The position numbers were made by a program, and so were the translations under genes. Below are positions 45,625 through 55,582 of a stretch of 64,000 nucleotides of DNA, one piece after another; the first letter of the stretch is position 1; each line of letters begins with the position of its first letter. The stretch covers positions 372,001 to 436,000 of the forward strand of contig PMSM01000014.1 of assembly GCA_003168335.1 (NCBI GenBank). Direction: 5' to 3'. Below the pieces are notes generated by a model, which was not told the DNA's origin, searched no databases, and saw nothing but the letters and a program-made list of their open reading frames with translations. The stretch is from Blastocatellia bacterium (GTDB taxonomy: Bacteria; Acidobacteriota; Blastocatellia; Pyrinomonadales; Pyrinomonadaceae).

Positions 45625-47199
45625 TCACTTCTTCGGATGACACTCAACACACTGAAACTGAGATATATCGCCAAGATTGACTGGGTGTTGGAAGGGCTTG
45701 TTTGGTTTATGGCAATAATCGCATTTGTGTTCGGCCAGCGCGCCCAGGTCAACCGGATGTTGGAACGGTCCGGTCTTGACTGAGGCCGCCGGGTTCATTG
45801 AATCGTAGATCATCGTGTGACAGACGTTGCAGTTGTTGGTGATCACTTTGCCGGTGTTGCTGACGTGCTCGCCATCGTGACAGCGGAAGCAGCCCGCGAA
45901 ATACAAATGGCCGATGTTATTGGGGTGCGTCTCCCAGTCGGTCTTCATCTCCGGGAAAAAGTAGGTTTGAAAGATCCGTTGAACTTCGGTGACGGCGCCT
46001 TTGATCGCAGCCTGCTTCTGCGCGTACACATCTTTGTAGTTCGTTTGATAGAAGTCATTCAGGCCCTTATCAATTGAGGTTAGCGCCTGCGGCGTTGTTT
46101 CGTATGAGCCGCTCAGGACTTCAACCGCTTTTCGCTTGAGATACGGTATCGAAGGATCCAACCTGCCGGCGACGAAAGCCTGGTCCACCGCAACATCCGG
46201 CGGTTGATAGACGTGCGCGGGACGATTATGACAATCAACACAGTCCATCCGGCGCTTAGTGGCGGCGGCAACCTGATCCGGTGGCAGGGGCCGGGTGCGA
46301 TCATAAAACTCAGTGATGTTGCCTTCCCTATCTTTGATGCGTACCCAGGGAATTACCTGACGATGCTCATCAGTCGCAATGTAAGTGATTTCATTCGCGA
46401 TGTTCATGTGCCAGTGGATGCCGGTGACGAGCCCGGTGGTCGGACTTCCCCCGCCGACGTTAATCAACATTCGCCTCTGCCGCAGAGTATTGTGTTCGTC
46501 GTAGCCGTAACGATTGAAGACCTTCATTTGCGCGCCAAAAAACTTTTCGGGCCAGTGACACTGCTCGCAGGTTTCCGGGGCCGGGCGGAGGTTGTGAACA
46601 GGCGTGGTTATGGGCCTTGAAAATTTGTTGAAGGTCACTGCATAGAGCTGATAAGCGCCGGAAAGTTTTGAACGCGCATACCAACCGGCGCCTGATCCAA
46701 CGTGACAATCGACGCAACGGACGCGCGCATGAGCGCCGGCCTCATAGGCCGTGAATTCCGGCTTCATCACCGTATGACAGGTCTGGCCACAGAAGGTAAC
46801 CGATTCCGTGAATTCGAATGCGCGATAGCTTACGAAAGCGCTGCCTGAGACAAAGAAAAACGTGACTATGAGAAAAGCCAGAAGAGCACGCCGCGCATGA
46901 GGGTCGTTGAGATCCAGCTTTGGGTAAGCCATTATTGCAGAGGGCGCAGATCGCCGTCGCCGTCGCCGTTCCAGGATCATCCCGGCTACGACAACGAACA
47001 GGCCGAACATCAGAACCGAGGGAATAATTATGTAAGTGAGGATTCCCACATAAGGATTCTCAACAGTTGACGTGACCTCTATGAAAAAGAGGAGCACATC
47101 ACTTGCCAGGCTGGCGATGGAGATCGCTGCCCCGACAAAGCTGATGTAGTTACGGAAGAGGCTCGGTCTTTTGAGAGCCAGTGGTTCGATCTCACCCAT
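45625..47199 (-). CDS. ImcH-like octahaem NapC/NirT-family cytochrome
   Basis: A 524-residue inner-membrane quinol-side cytochrome. Three N-terminal transmembrane helices (about 16-40, 53-80 and 103-125) are followed by eight CXXCH motifs (the first CGQTCH, the last CVECH at the C-terminal end). The first two, with the nearby GAHARVRCVDCHVGSG stretch, are typical of NapC/NirT quinol dehydrogenases. Three helices plus a large haem domain resemble ImcH of Geobacter, which feeds electrons from quinol to periplasmic cytochromes; ImcH has seven motifs as I recall. ATG 47199 is chosen; a TTG at 47223 would extend it. It is last of the cytochrome genes. Confidence 0.78.
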   Translation of the reverse strand: MGEIEPLALKRPSLFRNYISFVGAAISIASLASDVLLFFIEVTSTVENPYVGILTYIIIPSVLMFGLFVVVAGMILERRRRRRSAPSAIMAYPKLDLNDPHARRALLAFLIVTFFFVSGSAFVSYRAFEFTESVTFCGQTCHTVMKPEFTAYEAGAHARVRCVDCHVGSGAGWYARSKLSGAYQLYAVTFNKFSRPITTPVHNLRPAPETCEQCHWPEKFFGAQMKVFNRYGYDEHNTLRQRRMLINVGGGSPTTGLVTGIHWHMNIANEITYIATDEHRQVIPWVRIKDREGNITEFYDRTRPLPPDQVAAATKRRMDCVDCHNRPAHVYQPPDVAVDQAFVAGRLDPSIPYLKRKAVEVLSGSYETTPQALTSIDKGLNDFYQTNYKDVYAQKQAAIKGAVTEVQRIFQTYFFPEMKTDWETHPNNIGHLYFAGCFRCHDGEHVSNTGKVITNNCNVCHTMIYDSMNPAASVKTGPFQHPVDLGALAEHKCDYCHKPNKPFQHPVNLGDISQFQCVECHPKK

Positions 47200-47316
47200 C
47201 TTGTTCTGCTCTAAGATAGACAATCAGGCAACGGCGCGCAAATCAGGTTTACCGGCGCCTAATAACACTTAGCCCTCTCTAACGGTTGGGCTTCTCACAC
47301 GCTCGTTTACCACATT

Positions 47317-47346
47317 GTGTCAGAAGCCCGCGCGTAAGCAAGGGCT
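47317..47346. repeat. Repeat family E, copy 1
   Basis: A 30-bp element beginning GTGTCAGAAGCCCGCGCG and ending AGCAAGGGCT. A partner GGGCTTCTCACAC just before it (47288-47300) makes a hairpin. The same 30 bp, inverted and with one mismatch, lies inside the nifJ coding sequence at 63169-63198. It overlaps the stop codon of the CbcL-like gene by two bases and lies between two genes, where it could attenuate transcription. Confidence 0.7.
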
Positions 47347-49330
47347 AGTTAGAACTCTTTCGATCTCGCGTATCCTGACCCGGCGAAAGCTCTTCGGTTT
47401 TCGTTTCTTCTCGCGTAGCCTGCTCCTTCATTTGTTCATACGCCAGTTCGTGCTCTTCTTTATATGACTCTTCAGACACTCGCCCGTCAATAAAAGCAAA
47501 GTTAACCGGATAAACGTCGGGATCGAAAATCACCTGATAAAAGTGCCAAACGATAATTGCCAGCGTCGCCAGCACCGCTTCGTAAAAGTGCACTGCGAGC
47601 GCGATATCAACCCACCAGCGCGGCAGGAAACCAAACACGCCAATCTTGAACCAGATCATGAGGCCGGTCAGGCCCATGATTATCGTGCCCCAAACAACGG
47701 CCCAATACTCGGCCTTCTCCGCGTAACCAAAACGCGCGATCTTCGGCTTCCGCCTTGTGACTCCGAGATAGTAGCCAAAATTCGCTACCACGTCTCTGAC
47801 GTCCTTCAACCTGGGCAGCATGTCCTTTACCCAGAGTCTTCCTTCTTTAGATAAGGCCAGGTAAAGAAGGTGATAGGTACCCACCAGAAGCATCACGACG
47901 GCGGCCACCCGATGAATTATCCGGCGCAGAAATTCGCTGTTGCCCAAAAGCCATCCCAGCCACGACTCAGGATATTGCAGCGCAAAGCCGCTCAACACGA
48001 GGACGATAAAGCTGGTGAGCAACAACCAGTGTTGGGCTCTTTGATTAGCGCTCAAGCGAATAATGCTTCGTTCCTGACGCCGTTTGGCCACCACTTTCTT
48101 GCGCCAGATGAGCGCGTTATGGACGATCATGCCGCCGATCACCAAAAAGATTAGGGGAAGATAAATCCAACGCACGATCCGGGTACCCACGACTCCCATG
48201 TCATGACGCGCGACTTCGGAAACCAGTCCGGAGGTCAAATGGATCTTGCCGTTGGTAAAGTTAGCGCTCGCGCCGACGTGGCACTGGCCGCAGGTCTGCG
48301 ACAGGTTGTTAGCGTTAACCATCGACTTGGCATCGGACGAAGGCAGGATATTGTGCACGCCGTGGCAGCTGGCGCAATTGGCTACTACCTTTGATCCAAG
48401 TTGTGAAGCTAACCCGTGATAACTGTCTTTATAACTGCTGACCCGTCCGCTCGCGACTCCGAATTCCTGAGTCAAAGCGACGCCTTCATGACATTTCGCG
48501 CACGAGTCGGTCCCTACCGCAGTCGTAGCCGTTGCCGTGGTCTGATCGAACGGCATCATGATGTTGTGAATACCGTGACAGTCTGTGCAGACGGGTGCGC
48601 GCGACACGCCGCGCGTTACGGCCTGTCCGTGAACGCTCTGAATGAACTCACCGGCCTCTGTCTTGTGACACTTGCCGCAGGTAGCCGGAATGTTAACCTT
48701 GGCAATCGATGACTGCGAATTCGATGCGGGTTGAATGTCGTGGCTGTTGTGGCAGTCAGTGCACACGGCCGCGCTGGTATTGCCGCGGGCCATGGCTTTC
48801 GCGTGAACGCTCTCTCGATAAGACAGGAATGGCCGGTCGCTGATGCCGCTTCCCTGCATCGCCGCTTTGTCCCCGTGACACTTGCCGCAGGTTTCAGCAA
48901 TGTTGGTGCGGTTAATTGTGGACTTTGGATCACCCTGCGGCAGGATCGTCGTCATGTCGCCGTTCTTCGTGTGGCAATCAAGACACGTCGCCGCTTTCGT
49001 ACCATTGCGAATCGCCTGGGCATGGAAACTGTGATCGTAGCCAGCGTGCGGCACGGTGTGGAAAAGGGAACCGGCTAAGTACGGAAGCGTCTTCCCCGGG
49101 CCGTGGCACCCCTGACACTGGAGACTTGGCGGCGCCGCAGGAGCGTTAGCATTAGGCCCGCCGATAATGCTTCCTTCGTTAGGCTTTACCGAAGACGCAG
49201 AAGTATTTTGATTAGCGTTTTGATTATCCTGGGCCTGGACAGGCTTCAGGGTGATCAAACGAGGCAGACTAAGCGCGGCGCAGAGAGATACTGCGGCCAG
49301 AACGATAGCGACGGCAAGGTAGCGTCTCAC
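47345..49330 (-). CDS. CbcL-like nonahaem cytochrome c fused to cytochrome b
   Basis: 661 residues: a signal peptide (hydrophobic about 5-24), a periplasmic domain with nine CXXCH motifs (about 74-350), then a membrane domain of five or six helices (about 385-610) of the FdnI/HydC b-type family with conserved histidines in HNALIW, QRAQHWLLL, IIHRVAAV, GTYHLLYLA and VWHFY. It ends in a charged tail. Such fusions (CbcL in Geobacter) oxidise quinol in the inner membrane and pass electrons to periplasmic cytochromes. As I recall, in CbcL the b domain is N-terminal, so the order here is the opposite. GTG start. Confidence 0.78.
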   Translation of the reverse strand: MRRYLAVAIVLAAVSLCAALSLPRLITLKPVQAQDNQNANQNTSASSVKPNEGSIIGGPNANAPAAPPSLQCQGCHGPGKTLPYLAGSLFHTVPHAGYDHSFHAQAIRNGTKAATCLDCHTKNGDMTTILPQGDPKSTINRTNIAETCGKCHGDKAAMQGSGISDRPFLSYRESVHAKAMARGNTSAAVCTDCHNSHDIQPASNSQSSIAKVNIPATCGKCHKTEAGEFIQSVHGQAVTRGVSRAPVCTDCHGIHNIMMPFDQTTATATTAVGTDSCAKCHEGVALTQEFGVASGRVSSYKDSYHGLASQLGSKVVANCASCHGVHNILPSSDAKSMVNANNLSQTCGQCHVGASANFTNGKIHLTSGLVSEVARHDMGVVGTRIVRWIYLPLIFLVIGGMIVHNALIWRKKVVAKRRQERSIIRLSANQRAQHWLLLTSFIVLVLSGFALQYPESWLGWLLGNSEFLRRIIHRVAAVVMLLVGTYHLLYLALSKEGRLWVKDMLPRLKDVRDVVANFGYYLGVTRRKPKIARFGYAEKAEYWAVVWGTIIMGLTGLMIWFKIGVFGFLPRWWVDIALAVHFYEAVLATLAIIVWHFYQVIFDPDVYPVNFAFIDGRVSEESYKEEHELAYEQMKEQATREETKTEELSPGQDTRDRKSSN

Positions 49331-49532
49331 AGACTTGGTTCCTCAGGAGCAGCCCTCAGAAAAATACCCTCGACGCCTTATCACCGCAAGCGGTTCCGTT
49401 GACATCGAGGGTACGCAAATTTGGCTGTAAAGTCTCGGGCGAGATTTACATGCATCACGCTCTGGCAAACCCTTCGGCTTGATCGCCGAAGGTCATCTGA
49501 AATCAGATCCTCGCTAAGCGCGCGGTTCCGAC

Positions 49533-49862
49533 TTACATGATGGACTTCATGTACGCGATCAAGGCCTTTGCCTGGCCGGAATCGATACCTTTATCGGCAA
49601 AGGCCGGCATGTTTGGTGGCTTCTCGGCCTTCTTGCCATTCAGTATCGATTGCACCATCTGATCCTCAGGGTGGGTCGAATCCCATTTCTTTTCCGCCTT
49701 GGCGCCATGACAGGCAAAGCACTTGGCTTTATAGGTTCCGGCTGCATCAAAGTCGTCCGCACTGGAGCGCGCGCGTACTGAAACCACCACAAAACTGGCG
49801 GCCAACATTACGCCGGCAAACGCGACTCCCAGCTTCATCAGACCATTAATCGTTATCTTCAT
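49533..49862 (-). CDS. Small monohaem cytochrome c
   Basis: 109 residues: a signal peptide (about 10-30), one CXXCH (CFACHGAKAEKKW, near residue 53) and a distal Met/Pro-rich segment (KAEKPPNMPAFADKG), as in class I cytochromes c. It is a likely soluble periplasmic electron shuttle between the larger complexes. ATG 49862, preceded by a GAGGAAGG site; an in-frame TTG at 49883 is less likely. It lies between the CbcL-like gene and the 4-haem gene on the same strand. Confidence 0.82.
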   Translation of the reverse strand: MKITINGLMKLGVAFAGVMLAASFVVVSVRARSSADDFDAAGTYKAKCFACHGAKAEKKWDSTHPEDQMVQSILNGKKAEKPPNMPAFADKGIDSGQAKALIAYMKSIM

Positions 49863-50159
49863 TCTCGCTTCTACCTTCCTCAAAGGAACTTAACAAACTC
49901 GGGGTTCAACCCGGAAAATACAACATGGCAATGACTGTGCCGCGCAGGGATCAGGGAAAATTGCGGACAGCTTCCGACCGTTTGCGTTCTCTTGCCCATG
50001 GGAGCCGGAAATTTACCCACAGGTGGATTAGATGATCATTAAAGATCATCACTTCGGGTTTGGTATCAGGCCAGGCGCTGGATGTACGGCCAGGGGGCCC
50101 TCTCCTCAGTAGATCTCCAAAAGGGAGAGGGCACCTACCAAATCAACATCACCACTAGT

Positions 50160-50738
50160 TCAAGCCGCCGCCTTCTTGTGACACTGCATGCATTTTTTCG
50201 AAGTCGGCGCCGTAGTGTCTGGTCTCTTCTTCGCCACCTCGTCATGACAAGTGCCGCAGTTATGATGAAACGCCTGTTGGTTGGTCATGATTGTCACGTC
50301 CGCACTACCCTCAAACTTGACCTGCGGAATCTCAGGCAGCAGCTTTGGCTTGGTATCCGCCCGGGCATGACAATCGCGGCAGACATTTACGGCCGGCGCA
50401 TTTGGATCCTTCTCAAGCAACTCCGCCGTCAAAGTAGTTGTGCGATCAGCCGGCCAGGCGGTTTTGTGCGGAGGATGCTTTACAGCTTCAGCCGCAGGTT
50501 GGGCTGTGTGATGGCATTCAACACAGGCGAGCTGTGTAGTGCCATCGACGCTGCGGTTTTTGGTGATGTGATCGAGGTGGTTGAACTTAATCGATCCAAG
50601 TTTCGCCTCAGCTCCCAGCGTGATTACTTCCGGCGGTTTCTTTCCGTCCTGGGCTGATACGTCGGCCGTGATCGTCGGGGTACTCGAGACCAGGAAAATA
50701 GCAAAAATGAAGGCTGCCAGTATCGTAAGAACTTTCAT
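50160..50738 (-). CDS. Tetrahaem periplasmic cytochrome c (c3/c7-like)
   Basis: 192 residues with a signal peptide (about 5-22) and four CXXCH motifs: CVECHH, CRDCHA, CGTCHD and CMQCHK, the last close to the C-terminus. Additional His residues (FNHLDH, HHNC) offer bis-His axial ligands, as in cytochromes c3/c7. ATG 50738 follows GAAAGGAG; the longer frame to 50864 is antisense-like. It lies 46 bp after the 9-haem gene and belongs to the same transcript. A likely periplasmic carrier. Confidence 0.8.
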   Translation of the reverse strand: MKVLTILAAFIFAIFLVSSTPTITADVSAQDGKKPPEVITLGAEAKLGSIKFNHLDHITKNRSVDGTTQLACVECHHTAQPAAEAVKHPPHKTAWPADRTTTLTAELLEKDPNAPAVNVCRDCHARADTKPKLLPEIPQVKFEGSADVTIMTNQQAFHHNCGTCHDEVAKKRPDTTAPTSKKCMQCHKKAAA

Positions 50739-50784
50739 AGTTAACTCCTTTCGAACCCGAGGTTCGTCTTCGGTGTTTCCTTTT

Positions 50785-51696
50785 TCAAAAACGCCATGCG
50801 GCTCCAGTATGGCAACGCTTGCAGACTGTGAAGTCATCGTCGCCAAACGCGCGCTTTCCGTCATGGCAAGTCATGCAACTTTGCGCGCGACCGGTTGCGT
50901 GATGGTTAAGCGGTTCCGGCGCGGTGACCTGTTTTCGCTGCGGCATTCCCGCCTTAACCTGGTGGCATTCGGTGCAGGTCACTTTTTGATGCTTGGCGTG
51001 ATTGAATCCCACGCGGAATGCCGGGGCGGATTGAGAAGTCCGCGAATACCCGCCCAACTGATGACACGTACCACAGGAAGAGATATCGCGGCCGCCGGAT
51101 TGCGCGCGCGGAGTGTGGCATCCAAAACAAGTTGTGTGCGCGTTGAATCCCGCGGGTATCGAGAGGGCCACGCCGCCACTTGCCGGTCGATGACACGTCG
51201 CACAACTGACACTGCCCATCTTCACATGCAGTGAATGATCGAACTTCATGCGAAAGCTCTTCAAACGGGGAAACGATTTCAGGGCCCCTGATTTGACGTC
51301 GGTGTGACAGATGGTGCAGATCGGACTCTCCGAATCTGAAAACTGCTGAGCATGACATCCGGCGCAAGGCAGATGATTGGAACCTCCCGGACGCTTCGGA
51401 ATCGGTGAATTGGAATCGCGACGATGACAGAGAAGACACGGCAGCCGCGAATGATTTCTGCTGCTGTGCATGAACTTTCCGTAATCCAGCCCTTCCGGAA
51501 ACTGCATTTGCTCCTGATTGCCTTCGGTCAGGTTGGGACCCGCATACGATTCAGTTATCGCTGTGGCGTGTGAATTAAAGATGATCGCCAGCACCAGGCC
51601 GCATGATCCGAGGGCGAACCCGCACAGCGCCACCCAACTGCGCGAGGGGTGCGGCTCGCGATCAACTGACCGACCATGTGCGGGTTTTTCTGGCAT
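50785..51696 (-). CDS. Nonahaem membrane-anchored cytochrome c
   Basis: 303 residues: a long N-terminal basic stretch, one helix (about 22-40) that may be an uncleaved anchor, and nine CXXCH motifs (from CLLCH near residue 87 to CKRCH near the C-terminus). FDHSLHVKMG and GFNHAKHQKV motifs are His-rich, as in cytochrome c7-type tandem repeats. It starts 1 bp after the stop of the 8-haem gene (TGA-T-ATG), so the two are translationally coupled. Probable role: relay between quinol oxidase and outer conduit; the order of transfer is unknown. Confidence 0.78.
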   Translation of the reverse strand: MPEKPAHGRSVDREPHPSRSWVALCGFALGSCGLVLAIIFNSHATAITESYAGPNLTEGNQEQMQFPEGLDYGKFMHSSRNHSRLPCLLCHRRDSNSPIPKRPGGSNHLPCAGCHAQQFSDSESPICTICHTDVKSGALKSFPRLKSFRMKFDHSLHVKMGSVSCATCHRPASGGVALSIPAGFNAHTTCFGCHTPRAQSGGRDISSCGTCHQLGGYSRTSQSAPAFRVGFNHAKHQKVTCTECHQVKAGMPQRKQVTAPEPLNHHATGRAQSCMTCHDGKRAFGDDDFTVCKRCHTGAAWRF

Positions 51697-51697
51697 A

Positions 51698-52939
51698 TCA
51701 CTCAGACGTTGCGCTCTTTTTCTTTGGCTCCGGAAAGGCCTTCAGATGATCTTCAGGAACACCTTCCTTGCCAAAGGTGGTATGGCACTTGGTACAAACA
51801 AACGTCGCATCCTTCTTCTTCTGATCGATCTCGAAATTCAAAGCCCCGCCGTCATCGGTGGTGGCCGTGATGTGACACCCGTCCGGTCCGCCGCACGAAC
51901 GCACCTGGACCTTCAAGGTCTTCGCGTCCAGCGTGTTCATCGTCGGCACATTGTGACAGCCCATGCAGTTCAGGTCAGGATGCTCTCCTCCTTCATGCCG
52001 GAAAGCGCCGGCGGAAATCCGGCGGCTCCATTTGCTGAGCATCGTTGCGTCCGTGATCCCCATGCTGGTCGCCAGCTTCAAATCGAAGTCCACCTTCAAC
52101 GACTGTGGCGTGACCAGCTTATGGCAAACGTTGCAATCGGTCGGCGCCGGCGCAATTCCGGAATCGGCGCTGTGGCAGGTAAAACACACCGTATGACTGT
52201 TAGGCGTCGTCTTGAAAGTGCCCTTCTTTAACCAGAAAGCATCGCCGATATTTTTGGGCGGCTTGGTCACGAACTCCTCGCTCGAATCCCCCTGCGGCTG
52301 ATAAGTCTGGTGGCAAACGGGGCAGCTCTTTGGCGGCCCGTCCTTTTTCTTTTCCTGCAGCGACACCGTCACGAACCAACCGCGGGGATCTCTGCCGGGA
52401 CGTGGCGCGTTAAAGCCAACGACATCGATGTGCTTGTCATGCGGGAATCCTACACCAAATTCAGAAATGAATTCCCTTCTCTTTTTAGTCGGATCGTTAA
52501 CGTCGCCAAGACTGGGAAACAGCCAGCGGCTGGTGTCTTTGGGGCTGTTTTTGACATGGCAGTTCGAGCAAATAGCCGGCGCGGGTCTTTCGCGCGCAAA
52601 GAACTGTTCGCGATGACAATTCAAACAGGAAGCATGCTCGGGAAAATCACTGACATCCGGAAATGCCGCCTCGCCTTTACGCACTTCCTTAAAATTCTTC
52701 GAGGGAACCTTGTGGCAGGAATTGCAGACCAGCTTCTGGGTGACGACGTGAGTCTGATGAGAAAACTTCGTGTAATCGACGCGCGGTTTCTTCGGCGTCG
52801 CGACTTTCTTCTGCGGGCGACGTTGTTGTGTTTCGTTGCCGCTCTCTGTTCGTGCCGCGATCGACATGAGTTGCGGCGTCAGAAACAGCAAAGACGCTGC
52901 GAACGTGAACGCAACCAAGCCTTGATACCGAAGCTTCAT
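51698..52939 (-). CDS. Octahaem periplasmic cytochrome c with one atypical haem motif
   Basis: 413 residues, a signal peptide (about 8-28), eight CXXCH motifs (CNSCH, CLNCH, CSNCH, CPVCH, CFTCH, CNVCH, CMGCH, CTKCH) and one CX5CH (C-GGPDG-CH, near residue 350) that could hold a ninth haem or be a relic. KFSHQTHVV and GFPHDKHIDV supply His ligands as in c3-type domains. ATG start. It is the first of three tightly packed cytochrome genes and lies after the 9-haem gene at 53155, 215 bp away. Confidence 0.78.
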   Translation of the reverse strand: MKLRYQGLVAFTFAASLLFLTPQLMSIAARTESGNETQQRRPQKKVATPKKPRVDYTKFSHQTHVVTQKLVCNSCHKVPSKNFKEVRKGEAAFPDVSDFPEHASCLNCHREQFFARERPAPAICSNCHVKNSPKDTSRWLFPSLGDVNDPTKKRREFISEFGVGFPHDKHIDVVGFNAPRPGRDPRGWFVTVSLQEKKKDGPPKSCPVCHQTYQPQGDSSEEFVTKPPKNIGDAFWLKKGTFKTTPNSHTVCFTCHSADSGIAPAPTDCNVCHKLVTPQSLKVDFDLKLATSMGITDATMLSKWSRRISAGAFRHEGGEHPDLNCMGCHNVPTMNTLDAKTLKVQVRSCGGPDGCHITATTDDGGALNFEIDQKKKDATFVCTKCHTTFGKEGVPEDHLKAFPEPKKKSATSE

Positions 52940-52984
52940 TCTTAGTTATGACAGTTCAAGCAAGCGCCAACGGCGCGGAATGCA

Positions 52985-53150
52985 AAAGCCTGGGGCAGCG
53001 CTCCAGGTGCGATTCCATCTGTTAATTCCAAGCCGCAACGCGGCGTAATTCTCCGGCACCCAACGTTCGGTCTCGGGCCAATTTTATTTCGCTCTTTCAG
53101 AGCCATGAAACATGTTATTTGCACTCACCTGTGGCGTTGCCCCAGGCTGT
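52985..53150. repeat. Inverted repeat pair, family B copy 3
   Basis: AAAAGCCTGGGGCAGCGCTC at the left and an inverted GGCGTTGCCCCAGGCT at the right, 100 bp apart; related to the family B pairs around the P2-ATPase gene. It fills the gap between two cytochrome genes on the same strand. Confidence 0.55.
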
Positions 53151-53154
53151 CCTA

Positions 53155-54501
53155 TTACGCGCCTTCAGCGCTTTCATTCTGCCGGCGCTCAATCTGTTTT
53201 ACCTTCAGATAGACCAACGTAGCCAGGAAAAGAATAAACACCAGTGAAACTGCGAGTCCCTTGCGCCTGAAGCTCCGTTCCGCCAGAGCGCCCAGTCCCG
53301 CCTGGTAACCCTTCGCGGACGCTGCCAGTCCCGGCGCAACTACCTTATCGACTTCGGCTGCGGACGAGGAATGTATCAGCACTCTCGCGTGGGTCAACGC
53401 ATCCGTCGCTTCTTTCATTTCGAACTTGGGCCGGCTGACTTCCATTCCGGCGCGTTCAGCTCGAGTCAGAATCTCCGTCGATCTATCGACGCTCGCTATC
53501 AATTCATCGATCCGTCCGCGCATACTTCCGGCCGCGATGAAGCCCTTGTCTCCGGCCGTATGGCAAGTGATGCAGACCGCCTTGTCGCCAGTGCCAAGCA
53601 TTTCGTCGCTCGGCTTGGCGATGAAATGATTGCTATGACATTTGATGCATTCGCCGAATTGACGCTGGTCAAACGCCGCTTTGTGCGGGCTGACCTGGAA
53701 CAGTTCAGCTTGCCGCCCATGGCACGTCCCGCAGACGTTTGCGACCGAAGCGATGCCTGGCGGCGTCGCGCCATGATTGCCATGACAATCGTTACAGGTC
53801 GGCGCGGACAAATCCTGCTTCTCATAAAGAGCTTTCGCGTGAACACTCTTCTTATAGTTTTCGAACTGATCGCTGGGAATTCCGAACCCGCGCATGTAAT
53901 CCGCGCTGGCGTGACACTTGGAGCACGTCTCGGCAACGTTCGACGGATAGACAGACGAGAGCGGATCTTTTGGGGACCTGATGCCATGGACGCTGTGACA
54001 ACTGATGCAGGTGGCGACTCTCTGCTCTCCCGTCTTGAGCAGCTTCCCGTGATTGCTGGTGTAATACTCGCGTTCCTGATCTACCCGCAGCGAAGGATTA
54101 AATCTCTTCATCAGGTTCGCGTCGCTGTGGCACTTGCCGCAGTACGCGGGGATGTCGAGTGTCTTTGGTTTTCCCAGATAGCCTTTTCGCGGATCCTTCG
54201 CGCCTTCCTTCGTGTCGGCGTTCGGATCGCCGCCATGGCAGTCGTTACAGGACAATCCGCGCGCACGATGTATGTCGTTATCAAAGAGCTTTGCCGGCGC
54301 GCTAAGCCTGGTGTCCTCCAGCTTCGAATGGCACTCAATGCATGAACTTTTCTTCTGCGCCGGCGCCAGAGTAAAGAGCATCAGGACCAGGGCGACGCGC
54401 AGAGCGATGCGCAGCGATCGCTTTGCGCTGATCACCTGCCGTACATCGGCCGCGGCCGCAACCGGCACGCCTGGATTAGACTGGTTCTGTTGACGATCCA
54501 T
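53155..54501 (-). CDS. Nonahaem cytochrome c with C-terminal membrane anchor
   Basis: 448 residues: a hydrophobic N-terminal segment (about 29-46) as signal or anchor, nine CXXCH motifs (CIECH near residue 54 to CITCH near 311), a helical Ala-rich linker and one C-terminal transmembrane helix (about 413-433). The haem part lies in the periplasm. It sits 13 bp after the cytochrome b gene, as the multihaem subunit of a Rieske/cytochrome b complex would. ATG start; the cytochrome b gene upstream is co-directional. Confidence 0.8.
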   Translation of the reverse strand: MDRQQNQSNPGVPVAAAADVRQVISAKRSLRIALRVALVLMLFTLAPAQKKSSCIECHSKLEDTRLSAPAKLFDNDIHRARGLSCNDCHGGDPNADTKEGAKDPRKGYLGKPKTLDIPAYCGKCHSDANLMKRFNPSLRVDQEREYYTSNHGKLLKTGEQRVATCISCHSVHGIRSPKDPLSSVYPSNVAETCSKCHASADYMRGFGIPSDQFENYKKSVHAKALYEKQDLSAPTCNDCHGNHGATPPGIASVANVCGTCHGRQAELFQVSPHKAAFDQRQFGECIKCHSNHFIAKPSDEMLGTGDKAVCITCHTAGDKGFIAAGSMRGRIDELIASVDRSTEILTRAERAGMEVSRPKFEMKEATDALTHARVLIHSSSAAEVDKVVAPGLAASAKGYQAGLGALAERSFRRKGLAVSLVFILFLATLVYLKVKQIERRQNESAEGA

Positions 54502-54514
54502 TCTTATAGCCTCG

Positions 54515-55579
54515 TCACGTTACATACCCGTAAACTGTCATCACCACAATATAAATGAGAGCTAGCACGCCAAGCACATTAAAGATCCATCTGCGCCGTA
54601 GATTCTCTGGATCCCGGTCGATAAAAGGGACGAAAAATAACAGCAGGGCGACCCCGTTGAAGGCCAGAATCCCAAGCACTTCGCCGTCAAAGCCGAGAAC
54701 CTTTGCCGGAATCAGCTTGAGCGTTTGGAACATGAACAGGAAGTACCACTCAGGTTTGATTCCCGCCGGCGCCGGCGCAAACGCGTCTGCTTTTTCTCCC
54801 AATTCCCAGGGGAACAGGGCCGCTAACGCGGCCAGCACGCCAATCGCCAGAATCCACCCGATTAGATCGCGAAGAAGAAAGTTAGGAACGAACTTCATCT
54901 TCTTCACCGGCTTGCCGATCAGTTTCGGCGGCACGCTCATGCCATGCAGTTGGACCAGCAACACATGAATTGCGATCAGCGCCGTCGCCGTCGCGGGCAG
55001 CACGGCGACGTGAAATCCAAAAAACCGTGTTAGGGTCGCGCCGGTGACGTCGTCGCCACCGCGCAGAAATCTAAGCATCGGCCGCCCTACGATGGGAATG
55101 ACTCCGGCGATCTCGGTGCCGACCTTGGTGGCAAAGAACGCGAGCTTGTTCCACGGCAGCAGATAGCCGCTGAAACCAAAACAGATGGCGACAAACAGCA
55201 GGAAGGCGCCGCTTAACCAGGTCATTTCGCGGGGCTTGTAATATGCCCGCAGAAAGAAAACGCTGAACATGTGGATGAACAACGTCGCGATCATCAGGTT
55301 GGCGGACCAGCTATGAATCGAACGGATCAGCCAACCAAACTTGACCTCGGTTATGATGAATTGAACGCTTTCGAAGGCGGTCTCTGAGCTGGGGCGATAA
55401 TAGAGCAGCAGCAGAATTCCGGTCACGACCTGCACCATAAAAAGAAACAGCGTCATGCCGCCAAAGTAGTACCAGATCGAATGGCGGTGGACCGGGACTT
55501 CCTTTTTTTGGGCCATGGCGGCGACCGTACTAAGCGATAGACGCTCATCCAGCCAGGCTCTTAGGGCTTCGATTCTCAC
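54515..55579 (-). CDS. Cytochrome b (b6 plus subunit IV type) of a quinol-oxidising complex
   Basis: About 354 residues in eight helices. It has the paired axial histidines ([17 protein letters not shown] and [17 protein letters not shown]), the GYLLPW quinol-site segment (as in b6/b) and a [13 protein letters not shown] segment (the PEWY Qo motif of subunit IV). It is therefore a fused cytochrome b. GTG 55579 is chosen to keep the WLDERL start; the frame is open to 55591 (TTG) and an ATG at 55516 is possible. It follows the Rieske gene, and a multihaem subunit replaces cytochrome c1/f. Confidence 0.9.
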   Translation of the reverse strand: MRIEALRAWLDERLSLSTVAAMAQKKEVPVHRHSIWYYFGGMTLFLFMVQVVTGILLLLYYRPSSETAFESVQFIITEVKFGWLIRSIHSWSANLMIATLFIHMFSVFFLRAYYKPREMTWLSGAFLLFVAICFGFSGYLLPWNKLAFFATKVGTEIAGVIPIVGRPMLRFLRGGDDVTGATLTRFFGFHVAVLPATATALIAIHVLLVQLHGMSVPPKLIGKPVKKMKFVPNFLLRDLIGWILAIGVLAALAALFPWELGEKADAFAPAPAGIKPEWYFLFMFQTLKLIPAKVLGFDGEVLGILAFNGVALLLFFVPFIDRDPENLRRRWIFNVLGVLALIYIVVMTVYGYVT

Positions 55580-55582
55580 TTT

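Noticed and set aside
53371-54345. 324-codon plus-strand frame opposite a multihaem gene
   Set aside because: Long only because CXXCH-rich coding sequence leaves few stops on the other strand; no ribosome site and implausible composition.
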